The notes under the pieces are model-generated. The model was not told where the DNA came from and searched no databases. It saw only the letters and a list, made by a program, of their open reading frames with translations. 64,000 nucleotides of DNA from Pseudodesulfovibrio sp. JC047 (GTDB lineage Bacteria > Desulfobacterota > Desulfovibrionia > Desulfovibrionales > Desulfovibrionaceae), in the NCBI RefSeq assembly GCF_010468615.1, contig NZ_WUEH01000004.1:143725-207724 (forward strand), written 5' to 3'. The position numbers were made by a program, and so were the translations under genes. Below are positions 38,158 to 46,583 of the stretch, piece by piece. Within the stretch, counting starts at the first letter, position 1. Each line of letters starts with the position of its first letter.

Positions 38158-39056
38158 CACTTTCCACGCCGTTTTCATGGCTGAAAGCGGCACGAATTCC
38201 TTCGCAGACCTATATTTTTCTTCCGTTGTTACTTGGCGAAATCATCGCCCTGAGCACGGGACAGCCTTTCGACGTTTGGACCGTGGTACTTGTCCATCTC
38301 TTTGGGCTAACCATTCAGCTCTATATTGTCTTCGCCAATGATTACGCTGATCAGGAGACGGACCGACGCAATATCACCTTCACCCCATTCTCGGGAGGAT
38401 CTCGGGTACTTGTCGATGGGGACCTGCATCCACACGCCATTCTGACAGCGGCCAGGCTGATGGCGATATGCAGTATAGTCATCGGAAGTGGACTCAGCGT
38501 GCGAGGCGAAACGATTTTTCCGGTGTTGCTGGCGGCTGCGGGCGTGGTTTTGCTCTGGATGTACAGCTACCCGCCGATCAAGCTGTCATACAGAGGTGGA
38601 GGGGAACTGCTGCAAATGATTGGGGTCGGCGTTGTCCTGCCGCTCATGGGCTACTCGGCCATGACTCAGGGCATCCATCATTTCTCATGGGAGTTTCTGA
38701 AGGTCATTCTTCCCACCCAACTGGCGTGCGCCATCGGGACCGCCGTCCCAGACGAGCCATCTGATCGAATCGGTCAAAAAAGGACCATCCCGGTTCTGCT
38801 GGGACCAATCGCATCCCGAATACTCGTCATCGCGCTCCACAGCTTGACGGCGGCACAACTCATCGGGCTTTTCCCACCCACGTCCGCCCACCTGTTCGCA
38901 TGGTTTTCGATAATTTTTCTGACGGCATCCATCCTTGGCCAGCTTTTTTTCATTACCAACAAACCCGGCTCCTCCGGCGTCCTGATTTTCACCCTATTGT
39001 CCATCCTGTCCACCCTGACAAGCATGACCATCCTCTGCCTGCATGATTGGTTATGA
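38151..39056 (+). CDS. UbiA-family prenyltransferase (menaquinone pathway, MenA/MqnP-like)
   Basis: 301 aa, about eight or nine membrane helices. The two Asp-rich motifs of the UbiA superfamily are NDYADQETDRRN near 65-75 and DEPSDRIGQKRT near 200-212; they bind the prenyl diphosphate through magnesium. It probably attaches a polyprenyl tail to the menaquinone precursor, which FrdCAB requires, but which naphthoate it uses is not visible. A 35-codon ORF overlaps its stop. Confidence 0.85.
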   Translation: MVALSTPFSWLKAARIPSQTYIFLPLLLGEIIALSTGQPFDVWTVVLVHLFGLTIQLYIVFANDYADQETDRRNITFTPFSGGSRVLVDGDLHPHAILTAARLMAICSIVIGSGLSVRGETIFPVLLAAAGVVLLWMYSYPPIKLSYRGGGELLQMIGVGVVLPLMGYSAMTQGIHHFSWEFLKVILPTQLACAIGTAVPDEPSDRIGQKRTIPVLLGPIASRILVIALHSLTAAQLIGLFPPTSAHLFAWFSIIFLTASILGQLFFITNKPGSSGVLIFTLLSILSTLTSMTILCLHDWL

Positions 39057-39160
39057 AGGAAGGGGGCTACAAAATAGAATTGGCCAAAACCCAGATAACG
39101 AATCAGGAAAAAATACTCGTCTTATTGCAAGAAATAAACGACCATATCAAGTCAGCCTAA
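39053..39160 (+). CDS. Small hypothetical protein coupled to the prenyltransferase
   Basis: ATG at 39053 overlaps the prenyltransferase stop in an ATGA arrangement and opens 35 codons (MKEGGYKIELAKTQITNQEK..., ending HIKSA). The peptide is charged and predicted helical, with no family I recognise. The tight overlap is the main reason to list it; the sequence is more AT-rich than the upstream gene. Confidence 0.35.
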   Translation: MKEGGYKIELAKTQITNQEKILVLLQEINDHIKSA

Positions 39161-39221
39161 CGTTTCAGCACGGCCATCAAAGGGGCCTTACAAGCCAAAG
39201 CTAAATAGGAAATAGACCAAG

Positions 39222-39255
39222 GGTCGGGGTGAAAGCTCCGGCCATTTTTGTTTTG
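39222..39255 (+). terminator. Probable terminator before the ATPase island
   Basis: GGTCGGGG (39222-39229) pairs with CTCCGGCC (39236-39243) using two wobble pairs, followed by ATTTTTGTTTTG. It likely ends the prenyltransferase transcript. Confidence 0.55.
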
Positions 39256-39296
39256 TTTAACCTTGGCATTTTATACACGAAGAAGTATACGAATAA

Positions 39297-39479
39297 CGAA
39301 CAAATAAACACACGTTTACACGCGACGCGCCCAAAAAAGCAACAAGAGATGAAGCATCTCCTATTGATCTGATCGACGGAGACGACCTCGTTGAGATGCT
39401 CAAAAAGCTTCGGCTCGGGGTAAATGTACAAATGGTGGAAGAAGTTGAAGTTGATCGCCAGTGGTTCGAGAACATCTAA
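39297..39479 (+). pseudogene. C-terminal remnant of an Mrr-type restriction endonuclease
   Basis: Frame starting after a stop at 39294 reads about 60 residues: HTFTRDAPKKATRDEASP, then IDLIDGDDLVEMLKKLRLGV, then VEEVEVDRQWFENI and a stop at 39477. This matches the end of Mrr-family nucleases (TFTxxA...IxLIDGxxLxxLL...GV). The catalytic core that should precede it is missing; the bases upstream have stops in all useful frames. It appears to be the scar of a deleted Mrr gene directly before the ATPase. Confidence 0.7.
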
Positions 39480-39496
39480 ATGGTGAGTATGCAAAG

Positions 39497-41269
39497 ATGG
39501 CACGGATAAAGTATATCAAGATTGAAAACATCAAAGGAATCAAGAAACAAAATTTTCCATTTGAATTGATTCCCAATAAACCAACAATATTTGTAGCCTC
39601 CAATGGTTTCGGTAAATCATCCTTTGCTACGGCTTTCAATGCAATGAATAGAAATCGAATCAAGTTGGAGGAAAACGAGCAGCACGAACTTAACGAAGCC
39701 AATCAGCCAATCATAAAAGTCGGATACTCAGAAAATAACCGCGATGTTCAGGAGTTATCAGCAACAAGCGGTTCGAACGAAATATTCAAAGAATTTGACG
39801 TTCAAGTCATCAGAAATCCCATCCAGGCAAAGCACACAAAGAAAAACATGGGGAGGTTCACAGCAGTTAGTTCATACATGTGCGTTCCCCCAATTATCTT
39901 GATTGACAAAATTCCTAAAAAGCAAAAGTCTCCATACTCCTTCACTAACTGCCGAAGATGGTTTGGTAATAACGGCAAAGTTCTTCCCAACATATCATCT
40001 GATCTGAATGATTCGAACTTGGTCAGCCAGATATCCCGAAAGATCGACCTCAGCAAACTAATTCAGGTGAAGCCCACAAAAGCGATCCAAGCACTTCAGT
40101 CTGAGATAAACCAACTTAAAGGAACCAAAGGTACTATTATTGGGGCAATCAGCCAGGATCAGATTGATCCTTTAAGAAGTGTCAAGAGGCTCAAAAGACT
40201 CGCATTAATTTTGGAAAGATTTGGATCAAGCTATGACACAAAAGCTGAGTACTACCTGTCAGCCATTCAAATCGTACAAACGTTCAAATCAAATGTTAAA
40301 GCATTTAAAGCATACTGCAATTATTGCACATACTGCTTTGATGAAGCGAGATTAAAAGAGTCTTTTGAAGTACTCAAACCAACATGGAAGAAGATCAAAC
40401 CCACAAAAATCAAGGACCAACTGATTCTCGACTTCCCAGAAGCTCAGCACATATCAAACGGAGAAAGAGATATTCTTTGTTTTACGGCAATGCTTATAAA
40501 AGCAGGAAGTCGGCTTAACGGAGAAAAATGTATTCTGATCATTGATGAAATATTCGACTACCTTGACGATGCGAACCTTGTATCTGCTCAATATTACCTC
40601 ACTAAAATGATTAAAAAATTCAAGGAGAATAAGCGCCAGCTATACCCAATCATACTCACCCACCTAAACCCCTGCTACTTTAAAAACTTCTGTTTTAAAG
40701 ATCAAAAAGTACACTACCTTGAGAAGAAGGATAAACGACATGACCGAAAGGTACATGATCTAATAGTCAAAAGAAGCGACCCATCCGTCAAAGACCATCT
40801 CGGGAGACACTACCTCCACTTCCACTCTGCTGACGTTGATCTAACTCAACAGTTTGCAACCCTAGGTCTGGACAGCAGCATATGCACTTCTCAAACTTTC
40901 AAACAGCACATATTTAATGAACTCAAAAATTACCTAAGCAACCAAAATTATGATCCGGTTTCAGTTTGTTGTGCTATAAGAGTCAAAATTGAAGAGCTCG
41001 TTTACGACCATCTTGACCCTGCCTACCAGCCAAACTTTCTCGACACAAATAAGACTGCTAACAAACTAATTTTTGCTGAAGAAAACGGGTTAAACATACC
41101 GAGCCCCTTTTTCCTACTCGGGATAATATACAATGAAGCAATGCATTTCCCGCCAACTCAAGACAATTTTACTCCACTGTTTTCCAAACTGAACAATCAA
41201 ACCATACGCCATATGATCGAAGAAGTTATCGATTGGCAATTCCAGCAAGGCATTGCATCAAAAACCTGA
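39497..41269 (+). CDS. ABC-type (SMC/RecF-like) ATPase, candidate defence protein
   Basis: 590 aa soluble protein. Walker A is FVASNGFGKSSFA (about 34-46), an ABC signature ISNGERDIL lies near 318, and Walker B is CILIIDEIFDYLDD (about 344). The order is that of SMC/Rad50/RecF-like ATPases with a helical insert of moderate size. A Cys cluster CNYCTYC lies near 273. The last 170 residues form a domain I do not recognise. Codon use is strongly AT-rich compared with both sides, and the gene follows an Mrr remnant and precedes two tRNA genes, so it looks acquired. An anti-phage role is inferred only from this. ATG 39497 has GGTGAG; a GTG at 39461 is also open. Confidence 0.75.
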   Translation: MARIKYIKIENIKGIKKQNFPFELIPNKPTIFVASNGFGKSSFATAFNAMNRNRIKLEENEQHELNEANQPIIKVGYSENNRDVQELSATSGSNEIFKEFDVQVIRNPIQAKHTKKNMGRFTAVSSYMCVPPIILIDKIPKKQKSPYSFTNCRRWFGNNGKVLPNISSDLNDSNLVSQISRKIDLSKLIQVKPTKAIQALQSEINQLKGTKGTIIGAISQDQIDPLRSVKRLKRLALILERFGSSYDTKAEYYLSAIQIVQTFKSNVKAFKAYCNYCTYCFDEARLKESFEVLKPTWKKIKPTKIKDQLILDFPEAQHISNGERDILCFTAMLIKAGSRLNGEKCILIIDEIFDYLDDANLVSAQYYLTKMIKKFKENKRQLYPIILTHLNPCYFKNFCFKDQKVHYLEKKDKRHDRKVHDLIVKRSDPSVKDHLGRHYLHFHSADVDLTQQFATLGLDSSICTSQTFKQHIFNELKNYLSNQNYDPVSVCCAIRVKIEELVYDHLDPAYQPNFLDTNKTANKLIFAEENGLNIPSPFFLLGIIYNEAMHFPPTQDNFTPLFSKLNNQTIRHMIEEVIDWQFQQGIASKT

Positions 41270-41422
41270 CCCATCCCATTTTCCAAGTAATTCCGAAGTG
41301 ATAAGTGCATCCAGCCGGAAGCCGCGGCAAAACAGTCCACTCCAGCCCTGCTCGATTACAACTTAAAAACAAAATATGTCCAATGAATATGCCCGGTGAT
41401 TTCCGGGCTAATACAAAAGAAA

Positions 41423-41450
41423 AAGCCCTTACACATTCGTGTAAGGGCTT
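41423..41450 (-). terminator. Terminator of the tRNA-Val/tRNA-Asp transcript
   Basis: AAGCCCTTACAC (41423-41434) and GTGTAAGGGCTT (41439-41450) form a perfect 12-bp stem with a 4-nt loop. On the minus strand it is followed by TTTCTTTT. Confidence 0.92.
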
Positions 41451-41460
41451 GATCTTTTAG

Positions 41461-41539
<79 letters not shown>

Positions 41540-41580
41540 ACTATATATACAGGGTGTTAAGCAAACCCTCTATGTCAAAT

Positions 41581-41656
41581 TGGTGGGCGCTACAGGGCTC
41601 GAACCTGTGACCCTCGCCTTGTAAGGGCGATGCTCTCCCAGCTGAGCTAAGCGCCC
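41581..41656 (-). tRNA. tRNA-Val (TAC)
   Basis: 76 nt on the minus strand with acceptor GGGCGCT, encoded CCA, D-arm TAGCTCAGCTGGGAGAGCA, T-arm GGTTCGAGCC and anticodon loop CTTACAA giving TAC. First gene of a two-tRNA unit. Confidence 0.96.
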
Positions 41657-41837
41657 GCAGGAAGGGAGTGTTTATCGTGGCTCGCTGCGCTTGTCAATAA
41701 CTTTTTTCAAAATAATCTAGCGCGTTTCGAGAACTCCTCATCCGCGTTCAGCGAAAGGGATACTGCCCACACAAAGCCTGTTTGTCAATGGGTTTTTTCA
41801 TTTTTTTTCAATATGACAAATATCCGAAATTCATAGA

Positions 41838-43121
41838 CTATTTGATAGACCACAACAGACGGTTTCCCTTCCGCGACAACCACCCCAAAGGAAGCCCCCG
41901 ATAGTACAGGCCAACCGGGCCTTTTCCCGATGTCCAACGGACGCTTCGGCCAGTGAAAAGCTGCTCCAAAACCGCGATGTCATCCACATCCAGAATATCC
42001 AATTGGCTCTTTTCTGGATGCGAAGGAAGCAGGATTCGAGCAAGGCCACCGGGCAAAAATTTCAGTCGATCGCCCTTGCCTGCCACTTTTCCCAATGGAA
42101 ATCCCTGCCAACGAACCGTACCCGGCACCCGTTTCAATGCCTGCTCCGGCAGAAAAAACGCCTTGCCACCAAAATTGTACACATCGCCTGCGGGCAAATT
42201 TTCCAGACACAGGTGGTCGCCGCCAATCACTCGGGAAAGACGCACCGGAGTTCCTGGCAACTCCCTTTGAACAATCTTCTCGGGAACCAGGGTCTCGACC
42301 GACGTTTTCTTGCGGAATCGGGCCAAAAAGAACCCCTGCCCCGCCGAATCTTCGGACACCCGCAAGACGCCGTCCATGCCATCCATGAGCGGCGCGCCAA
42401 ACACGAAGCCCTCCGGCTCGGACAACGGCTCCAACTCAAGGTCCAGCGTTTCCAACGCCCATGCCACCTGTTCCTCGTTCTCCTCGATGTTTGTGGTGCA
42501 GGTCGAATATAATACCACGCCGCCGGGTCGCAGCAGTCCTGCCGCCTTTTCAAGCAAGACTTTTTGCAACGCGATCAGCGGAGCGGTCTTGGTCCCGGAC
42601 CAAACATCCATGACCTTGGGATTCTTGTCTGCCGTGCCCCATCCGCTGCACGGGGGGTCCAGTTGAATGTATTCCCAAGACTGTTCCGGGAACGGCAAAT
42701 CCTGCGCCATGGCCTTGGCAGTCACCGCGTTGATGGACCCGGTCCGCCGCAGATTCGCCCGCAAGGTTCCAAGTCGGTCCGCAGACGGCTCCGACGCGAA
42801 CACGAAACCGTGAGGACCGACCAGTCGGGACAGAAGACTCGTCTTGCTACCGGGAGCAGAGCACATGTCCAGCACGCTCGCACCCTTTGGCGGAGCCAGA
42901 GTCAGGGGTGGAAGCATGGAAGACCTGTCTTGAATATATATCAATCCGAACCGGGACGCCAAACTTTCACCCAAAGGAAATGGTTCATGGGTCAATTTTC
43001 GGGCACCGGCAAAAAACGGCTCGGGTTCAAAGGCAAATCCTTGGGCGACAAGCAGACTTTCCACAAGCGGAATGGCGGTGTCGTCGCACACAAGGCGAAA
43101 TGTTCGTCCAAACGTGGGCAT
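41838..43121 (-). CDS. RsmB/RsmF-family RNA (cytosine-5) methyltransferase
   Basis: 427 aa. The catalytic Rossmann domain has the SAM motif DMCSAPGSKTSLL and motif IV DPPCSGWG (catalytic-release Cys). Motif VI is LYSTCT, with the nucleophilic Cys. A C-terminal PUA-like region of about 150 residues (GDVYNFGGKAFFLPEQAL) matches the RsmF/YebU branch, which modifies 16S rRNA. The N-terminal NusB-like domain of RsmB is absent. The start is supported by AGGAG at 6 bases. Confidence 0.88.
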   Translation of the reverse strand: MPTFGRTFRLVCDDTAIPLVESLLVAQGFAFEPEPFFAGARKLTHEPFPLGESLASRFGLIYIQDRSSMLPPLTLAPPKGASVLDMCSAPGSKTSLLSRLVGPHGFVFASEPSADRLGTLRANLRRTGSINAVTAKAMAQDLPFPEQSWEYIQLDPPCSGWGTADKNPKVMDVWSGTKTAPLIALQKVLLEKAAGLLRPGGVVLYSTCTTNIEENEEQVAWALETLDLELEPLSEPEGFVFGAPLMDGMDGVLRVSEDSAGQGFFLARFRKKTSVETLVPEKIVQRELPGTPVRLSRVIGGDHLCLENLPAGDVYNFGGKAFFLPEQALKRVPGTVRWQGFPLGKVAGKGDRLKFLPGGLARILLPSHPEKSQLDILDVDDIAVLEQLFTGRSVRWTSGKGPVGLYYRGLPLGWLSRKGNRLLWSIK

Positions 43122-43325
43122 ACAAACTCCTGGGCGGTTAGCGGGTCATTCTCGAATGACTGACCAATTTTTCGAATGCAGCCATACCGGCTTCCGTGCG
43201 ACCTATCAAGCTCCTTGCGCTTTGCATACCGGGACGGAAACTGGTACAAGGTTCTGCCGTACTGTCTGGCACGGTACCCTAAAAACGACATCTGTACCGA
43301 ATATCACCATTCCTCGGAGGAATAT

Positions 43326-44981
43326 ATGACCCATCGACGTATTATCACCGCCTGTCTCGCTCTCATGGCGACCATGCTTCTGGCTGCTCCGGCCCTGGCC
43401 TCGGGAGCCAAGACCTTCGCTGTTGTCCCATTCACGTACAATGGTCCGCAAAAATATTCCTATTTCCCCAAGGCCTTTCAGGCCAGTCTGGAAAGCGATT
43501 TGGAATGGTTGGGACAGGTCGAACCCACCGACAAGAACATGTCGGATATCACAACGCCGTCCAACAAAGCCGACGCGCTCAACTCGCTGCGGGGGCACGG
43601 TCTTGATTATCTCGTCTTTGGCGATATCGCGATTCTCGGAAAAAACGCCCATATCAAGATGGAAGTGGTGAGTGAAGACGGCAAGTCCTGGGTACAAAAA
43701 GGCGAAATGGGACTGGATGCAATCACGACCTGGCTGGACGGACAGAGCAAGACCATTCAAGGCGATGTCTTCAATCGTCCGGGCTACGGCACCACACAGG
43801 CGGTCATGGACAAGGAAATAGATGTCGAAAAGCCGAAAACGCCCATGTCCTCCGCAATCATTCCGGCTGACGGAGGCGGATACACGCAGGACAACCTGAA
43901 CCCGCAGTTCCGCTATGAAGGTGGCACCAGCACCGCCGGACGATGGAGAAGTCAGGCCATGCGCTATTCCTCATATGGAATGTATGTGGCTGACGGAGAC
44001 GCCGACGGCCAAAACGAAGTTTTCATTCTCCAGAAATCCGCCCTGTCCGCCTATCGGTTCAAGGACGGCAAGCTGCAACATCTGTCCACTTTCAAACTGC
44101 CGGCCAACGTCATGAGTGTACGGCTCGAAGTGGCTGATCTCAACAGGGACGGCCTGCCCGAATTCATCGTCGGCGGCTATCAATTCGAATCACAATACGG
44201 CATCAAGGCCCCGAACGGCCAGCCCCGATCAAGCATCCTGTCCTTTGAAGGCGGCAAGTTCAAATATGTCGTCAAAAAATACAGCAAATTTCTCGGTATT
44301 CTGCGCATCCCGCCGACATACATGCCCATTCTGGTCGCCCAGAAAAAAGGCCAACGGTACCTGTTCGACAAATACATGTATGAAGCCTTTGTCAAAGGGG
44401 ATTCCATTTCCCTGGGACAACGCATTCAGGCACCGCCCTTCGGCTCTGTCTATAATATGACATACCTGCCACAGGAACTCGGTTACAATTATGTGATTCT
44501 GAGCAACAAGAACAAGCTCGTCACATACAGCCAGACCATGGAACGACTCAACGAGTCCGACGCGACCTTCAACAGCTCCGGGGTGGTCATTCCCACCGCC
44601 GACAAGATGGTGGGCATGGGGCCCGGCGTGACCGAAGAACGGATCATGAACTACAATGTGCCTATCAGGATGATAACCGCACCGCTCACGACCAAGAAAT
44701 ACGAACTGCTGATCAACAAGGATCTGTCGGCGTCCGCACAGGTCTTCAACAGCTATCACTACTTCACTCAGGGTGAAATTCACTCTCTGGTCTGGGACGG
44801 CGTGGGAATGAATCTCGCGTGGAAAACCCGTCGCATCAAGGGACAGGTCTCCGACATCGCACTGGCCGACCTGAACAATGACGGCAACAAGCAGTTGTGT
44901 GTTCTGGTCAACACCTTTGCCGGAATCGGCTACGGCAACCGGAAAACCGTGGTCGTGGCATACGATCTAAACCTGCAATAA
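43326..44981 (+). CDS. Exported VCBS/FG-GAP repeat protein
   Basis: 551 aa with a Sec signal peptide ending around APALASG. An N-terminal domain (AKTFAVVPFTYNGPQKYSYF) resembles the envelope-integrity/TolB-N-like fold of secreted sensors. The rest has beta-propeller repeats with calcium-binding-like loops: VADGDADGQNEVFI, VADLNRDGLPEFIVGG and LADLNNDGNKQLCVL. The function is unknown; it probably acts in the periplasm or on the outer membrane. ATG 43326 follows CGGAGGAA. The divergent methyltransferase gene shares a promoter region that holds the perfect hairpin GTCATT/AATGAC (43145-43160). Confidence 0.8.
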   Translation: MTHRRIITACLALMATMLLAAPALASGAKTFAVVPFTYNGPQKYSYFPKAFQASLESDLEWLGQVEPTDKNMSDITTPSNKADALNSLRGHGLDYLVFGDIAILGKNAHIKMEVVSEDGKSWVQKGEMGLDAITTWLDGQSKTIQGDVFNRPGYGTTQAVMDKEIDVEKPKTPMSSAIIPADGGGYTQDNLNPQFRYEGGTSTAGRWRSQAMRYSSYGMYVADGDADGQNEVFILQKSALSAYRFKDGKLQHLSTFKLPANVMSVRLEVADLNRDGLPEFIVGGYQFESQYGIKAPNGQPRSSILSFEGGKFKYVVKKYSKFLGILRIPPTYMPILVAQKKGQRYLFDKYMYEAFVKGDSISLGQRIQAPPFGSVYNMTYLPQELGYNYVILSNKNKLVTYSQTMERLNESDATFNSSGVVIPTADKMVGMGPGVTEERIMNYNVPIRMITAPLTTKKYELLINKDLSASAQVFNSYHYFTQGEIHSLVWDGVGMNLAWKTRRIKGQVSDIALADLNNDGNKQLCVLVNTFAGIGYGNRKTVVVAYDLNLQ

Positions 44982-45032
44982 ATAACGATTGTCACACGAA
45001 AGGCTATCACCCGCATGAACACAAGGAGAGCA

Positions 45033-46040
45033 ATGCGTAAATTTGTACGACTGACAGGGGCCGGTTTTTTGCTGGCCTGCCTGATGAGTGTTTCGGCTCT
45101 GGCCGGGACCACGTTGACCTATGCGAACTTCCCGCCCGCTCCGACATTCCCCTGTGTCCAAATGGAACAGTGGAAAGCCGAAGTCGAGAAGCGAACCAAC
45201 GGGGCTCTCGCCATCCAGACATTTCCCGGGTCCACCCTGTTGGGTGCAAAGAACATGCTCAGAGGTGTTCAAACAGGTCAGGCTGATATCGGATGTATTT
45301 CCACATCCTATTATCCCGGCGTGTTTCCCCTCATCTCCGTGGTCAACCTGCCGGTGGCGTTCACATCCACCGAGGTGGCCAGCAAGGTCATGTGGGACCT
45401 GTTTCAAAAATACCAGCCGGATGAGTTCAAGAATGTCAAAGTCCTGACCGTCTTCACGTCGGCCCCGTCCCACATCATGAGCACGGTGGCCGTCAAGCAA
45501 CTTTCGGACCTCAAGGGACTGGAGCTTCGCGCTTCTGGCTCCATCTTGAAGATATTGAACGGCCTTGGCGCGCAAGGTGTGGGAATGCCCATGTCGCAAA
45601 CCCCGGAAGCCTTGCAAAAAGGCATCGTCAAAGGGCTTGTCTCGTCATACGATGTCCTGAAAGACCTGAACTTTGCCGAGCAGTGTCAGTACGAAACCGT
45701 CACCAACCTGCCAGTGTATCCGTTCGTCGTCATCATGAACAAGGCCCGCTGGGAATCCCTGCCTGCCGAAACCCAAAAGACGCTCGACAAACTCAGCCGG
45801 GAACAGGCCATCTGGACCGGGCAATATCTGGACGACTACACCACCAAGGCCCTTGCCTGGGCCAAGGGAAAATATCAGGTGGATGTTTTTACCCTGACGG
45901 ACGCGGAATACGCCGAAATCAGAAAACAGGGCGAACCGCTCATCGCCGCCTGGAAAGCCGACGCCATCGAGGCCGGACTTGATGCAGAAGCCATTCTGGC
46001 AGAAATGCTCGCGCTCAAGGCGAAATACGAAACGGATTAA
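45033..46040 (+). CDS. dctP: TRAP transporter solute-binding protein (DctP family)
   Basis: 335 aa periplasmic receptor with a signal peptide (LTGAGFLLACLMSVSALAG). It has the DctP fold, including the LELRASGS segment whose Arg clamps the ligand's carboxylate, and the PEALQKGIVKGLVSSYD hinge. It hands its ligand to DctQ/DctM with sodium. The ligand is probably a carboxylate but not defined. ATG 45033 has AAGGAG at 4-5 bases; ATG 45015 has none. Confidence 0.9.
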   Translation: MRKFVRLTGAGFLLACLMSVSALAGTTLTYANFPPAPTFPCVQMEQWKAEVEKRTNGALAIQTFPGSTLLGAKNMLRGVQTGQADIGCISTSYYPGVFPLISVVNLPVAFTSTEVASKVMWDLFQKYQPDEFKNVKVLTVFTSAPSHIMSTVAVKQLSDLKGLELRASGSILKILNGLGAQGVGMPMSQTPEALQKGIVKGLVSSYDVLKDLNFAEQCQYETVTNLPVYPFVVIMNKARWESLPAETQKTLDKLSREQAIWTGQYLDDYTTKALAWAKGKYQVDVFTLTDAEYAEIRKQGEPLIAAWKADAIEAGLDAEAILAEMLALKAKYETD

Positions 46041-46052
46041 CACGAACAACAC

Positions 46053-46085
46053 ACGCCCCTGTCACACGACGGGGGCGTTTTTTTT
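46053..46085 (+). terminator. Terminator between dctP and dctQ
   Basis: ACGCCCC (46053-46059) and GGGGCGT (46072-46078) followed by eight T. It lies within the TRAP operon and so probably gives more DctP than DctQM, as is usual for binding proteins. Confidence 0.82.
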
Positions 46086-46094
46086 GAGAAAGAC

Positions 46095-46583
46095 ATGATA
46101 GACACTCTCGATACAATCAGTGGCATTATCGCCAAAATTCTCGCGGCATTAGCCGGAACATTCCTTGTGGCCATGATGCTTCTGGCCTGTGCGAACATGA
46201 TTTTGCGCGCGGTCTGGGCACCGCTACAGGGGACCTTCGAACTGATGGGATTCATGGGCGCGGTGGTGGCCACCTTTTCACTGGCTTTTGCCCAACGCAA
46301 GAAAGCCCATATTGCCGTCGGTATCCTGCTGGCCCGATTCCCGGCCCCAGTTCGACGGTTGACCGATGCGGCCACCAGTACCTGTTCCTGCATCTTCTTT
46401 CTCCTGGCAGGCGTGGAGACATGGAAATGGGCCGCATTTCTGGTCCAAACCAACGAGGTTTCCGAAACACTTCAGATCATCTATCATCCATTCGTGTTTG
46501 CCGCCTCGGCCGGGTGTCTGGCCCTGGCCTTTGTACTGGCTGTTGATACGCTGAAAATCCTGACTGCGGAAAAGGTGGCGTAA
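46095..46583 (+). CDS. dctQ: TRAP transporter small membrane subunit
   Basis: 162 aa with four membrane helices. The DctQ signature region includes LRAVWAPLQGTFELMGF and the QRKKAHIAVGILLAR loop. It joins DctM to form the sodium-driven permease. Its stop overlaps the dctM start by one base (TAATG), showing translational coupling. Confidence 0.9.
   Translation: MIDTLDTISGIIAKILAALAGTFLVAMMLLACANMILRAVWAPLQGTFELMGFMGAVVATFSLAFAQRKKAHIAVGILLARFPAPVRRLTDAATSTCSCIFFLLAGVETWKWAAFLVQTNEVSETLQIIYHPFVFAASAGCLALAFVLAVDTLKILTAEKVA

Noticed and set aside
40300..40340. CNYCTYC as a Rad50-type zinc hook
   Set aside because: It is too close to the ABC signature and not at the middle of a long coiled coil, so the hook reading does not fit.
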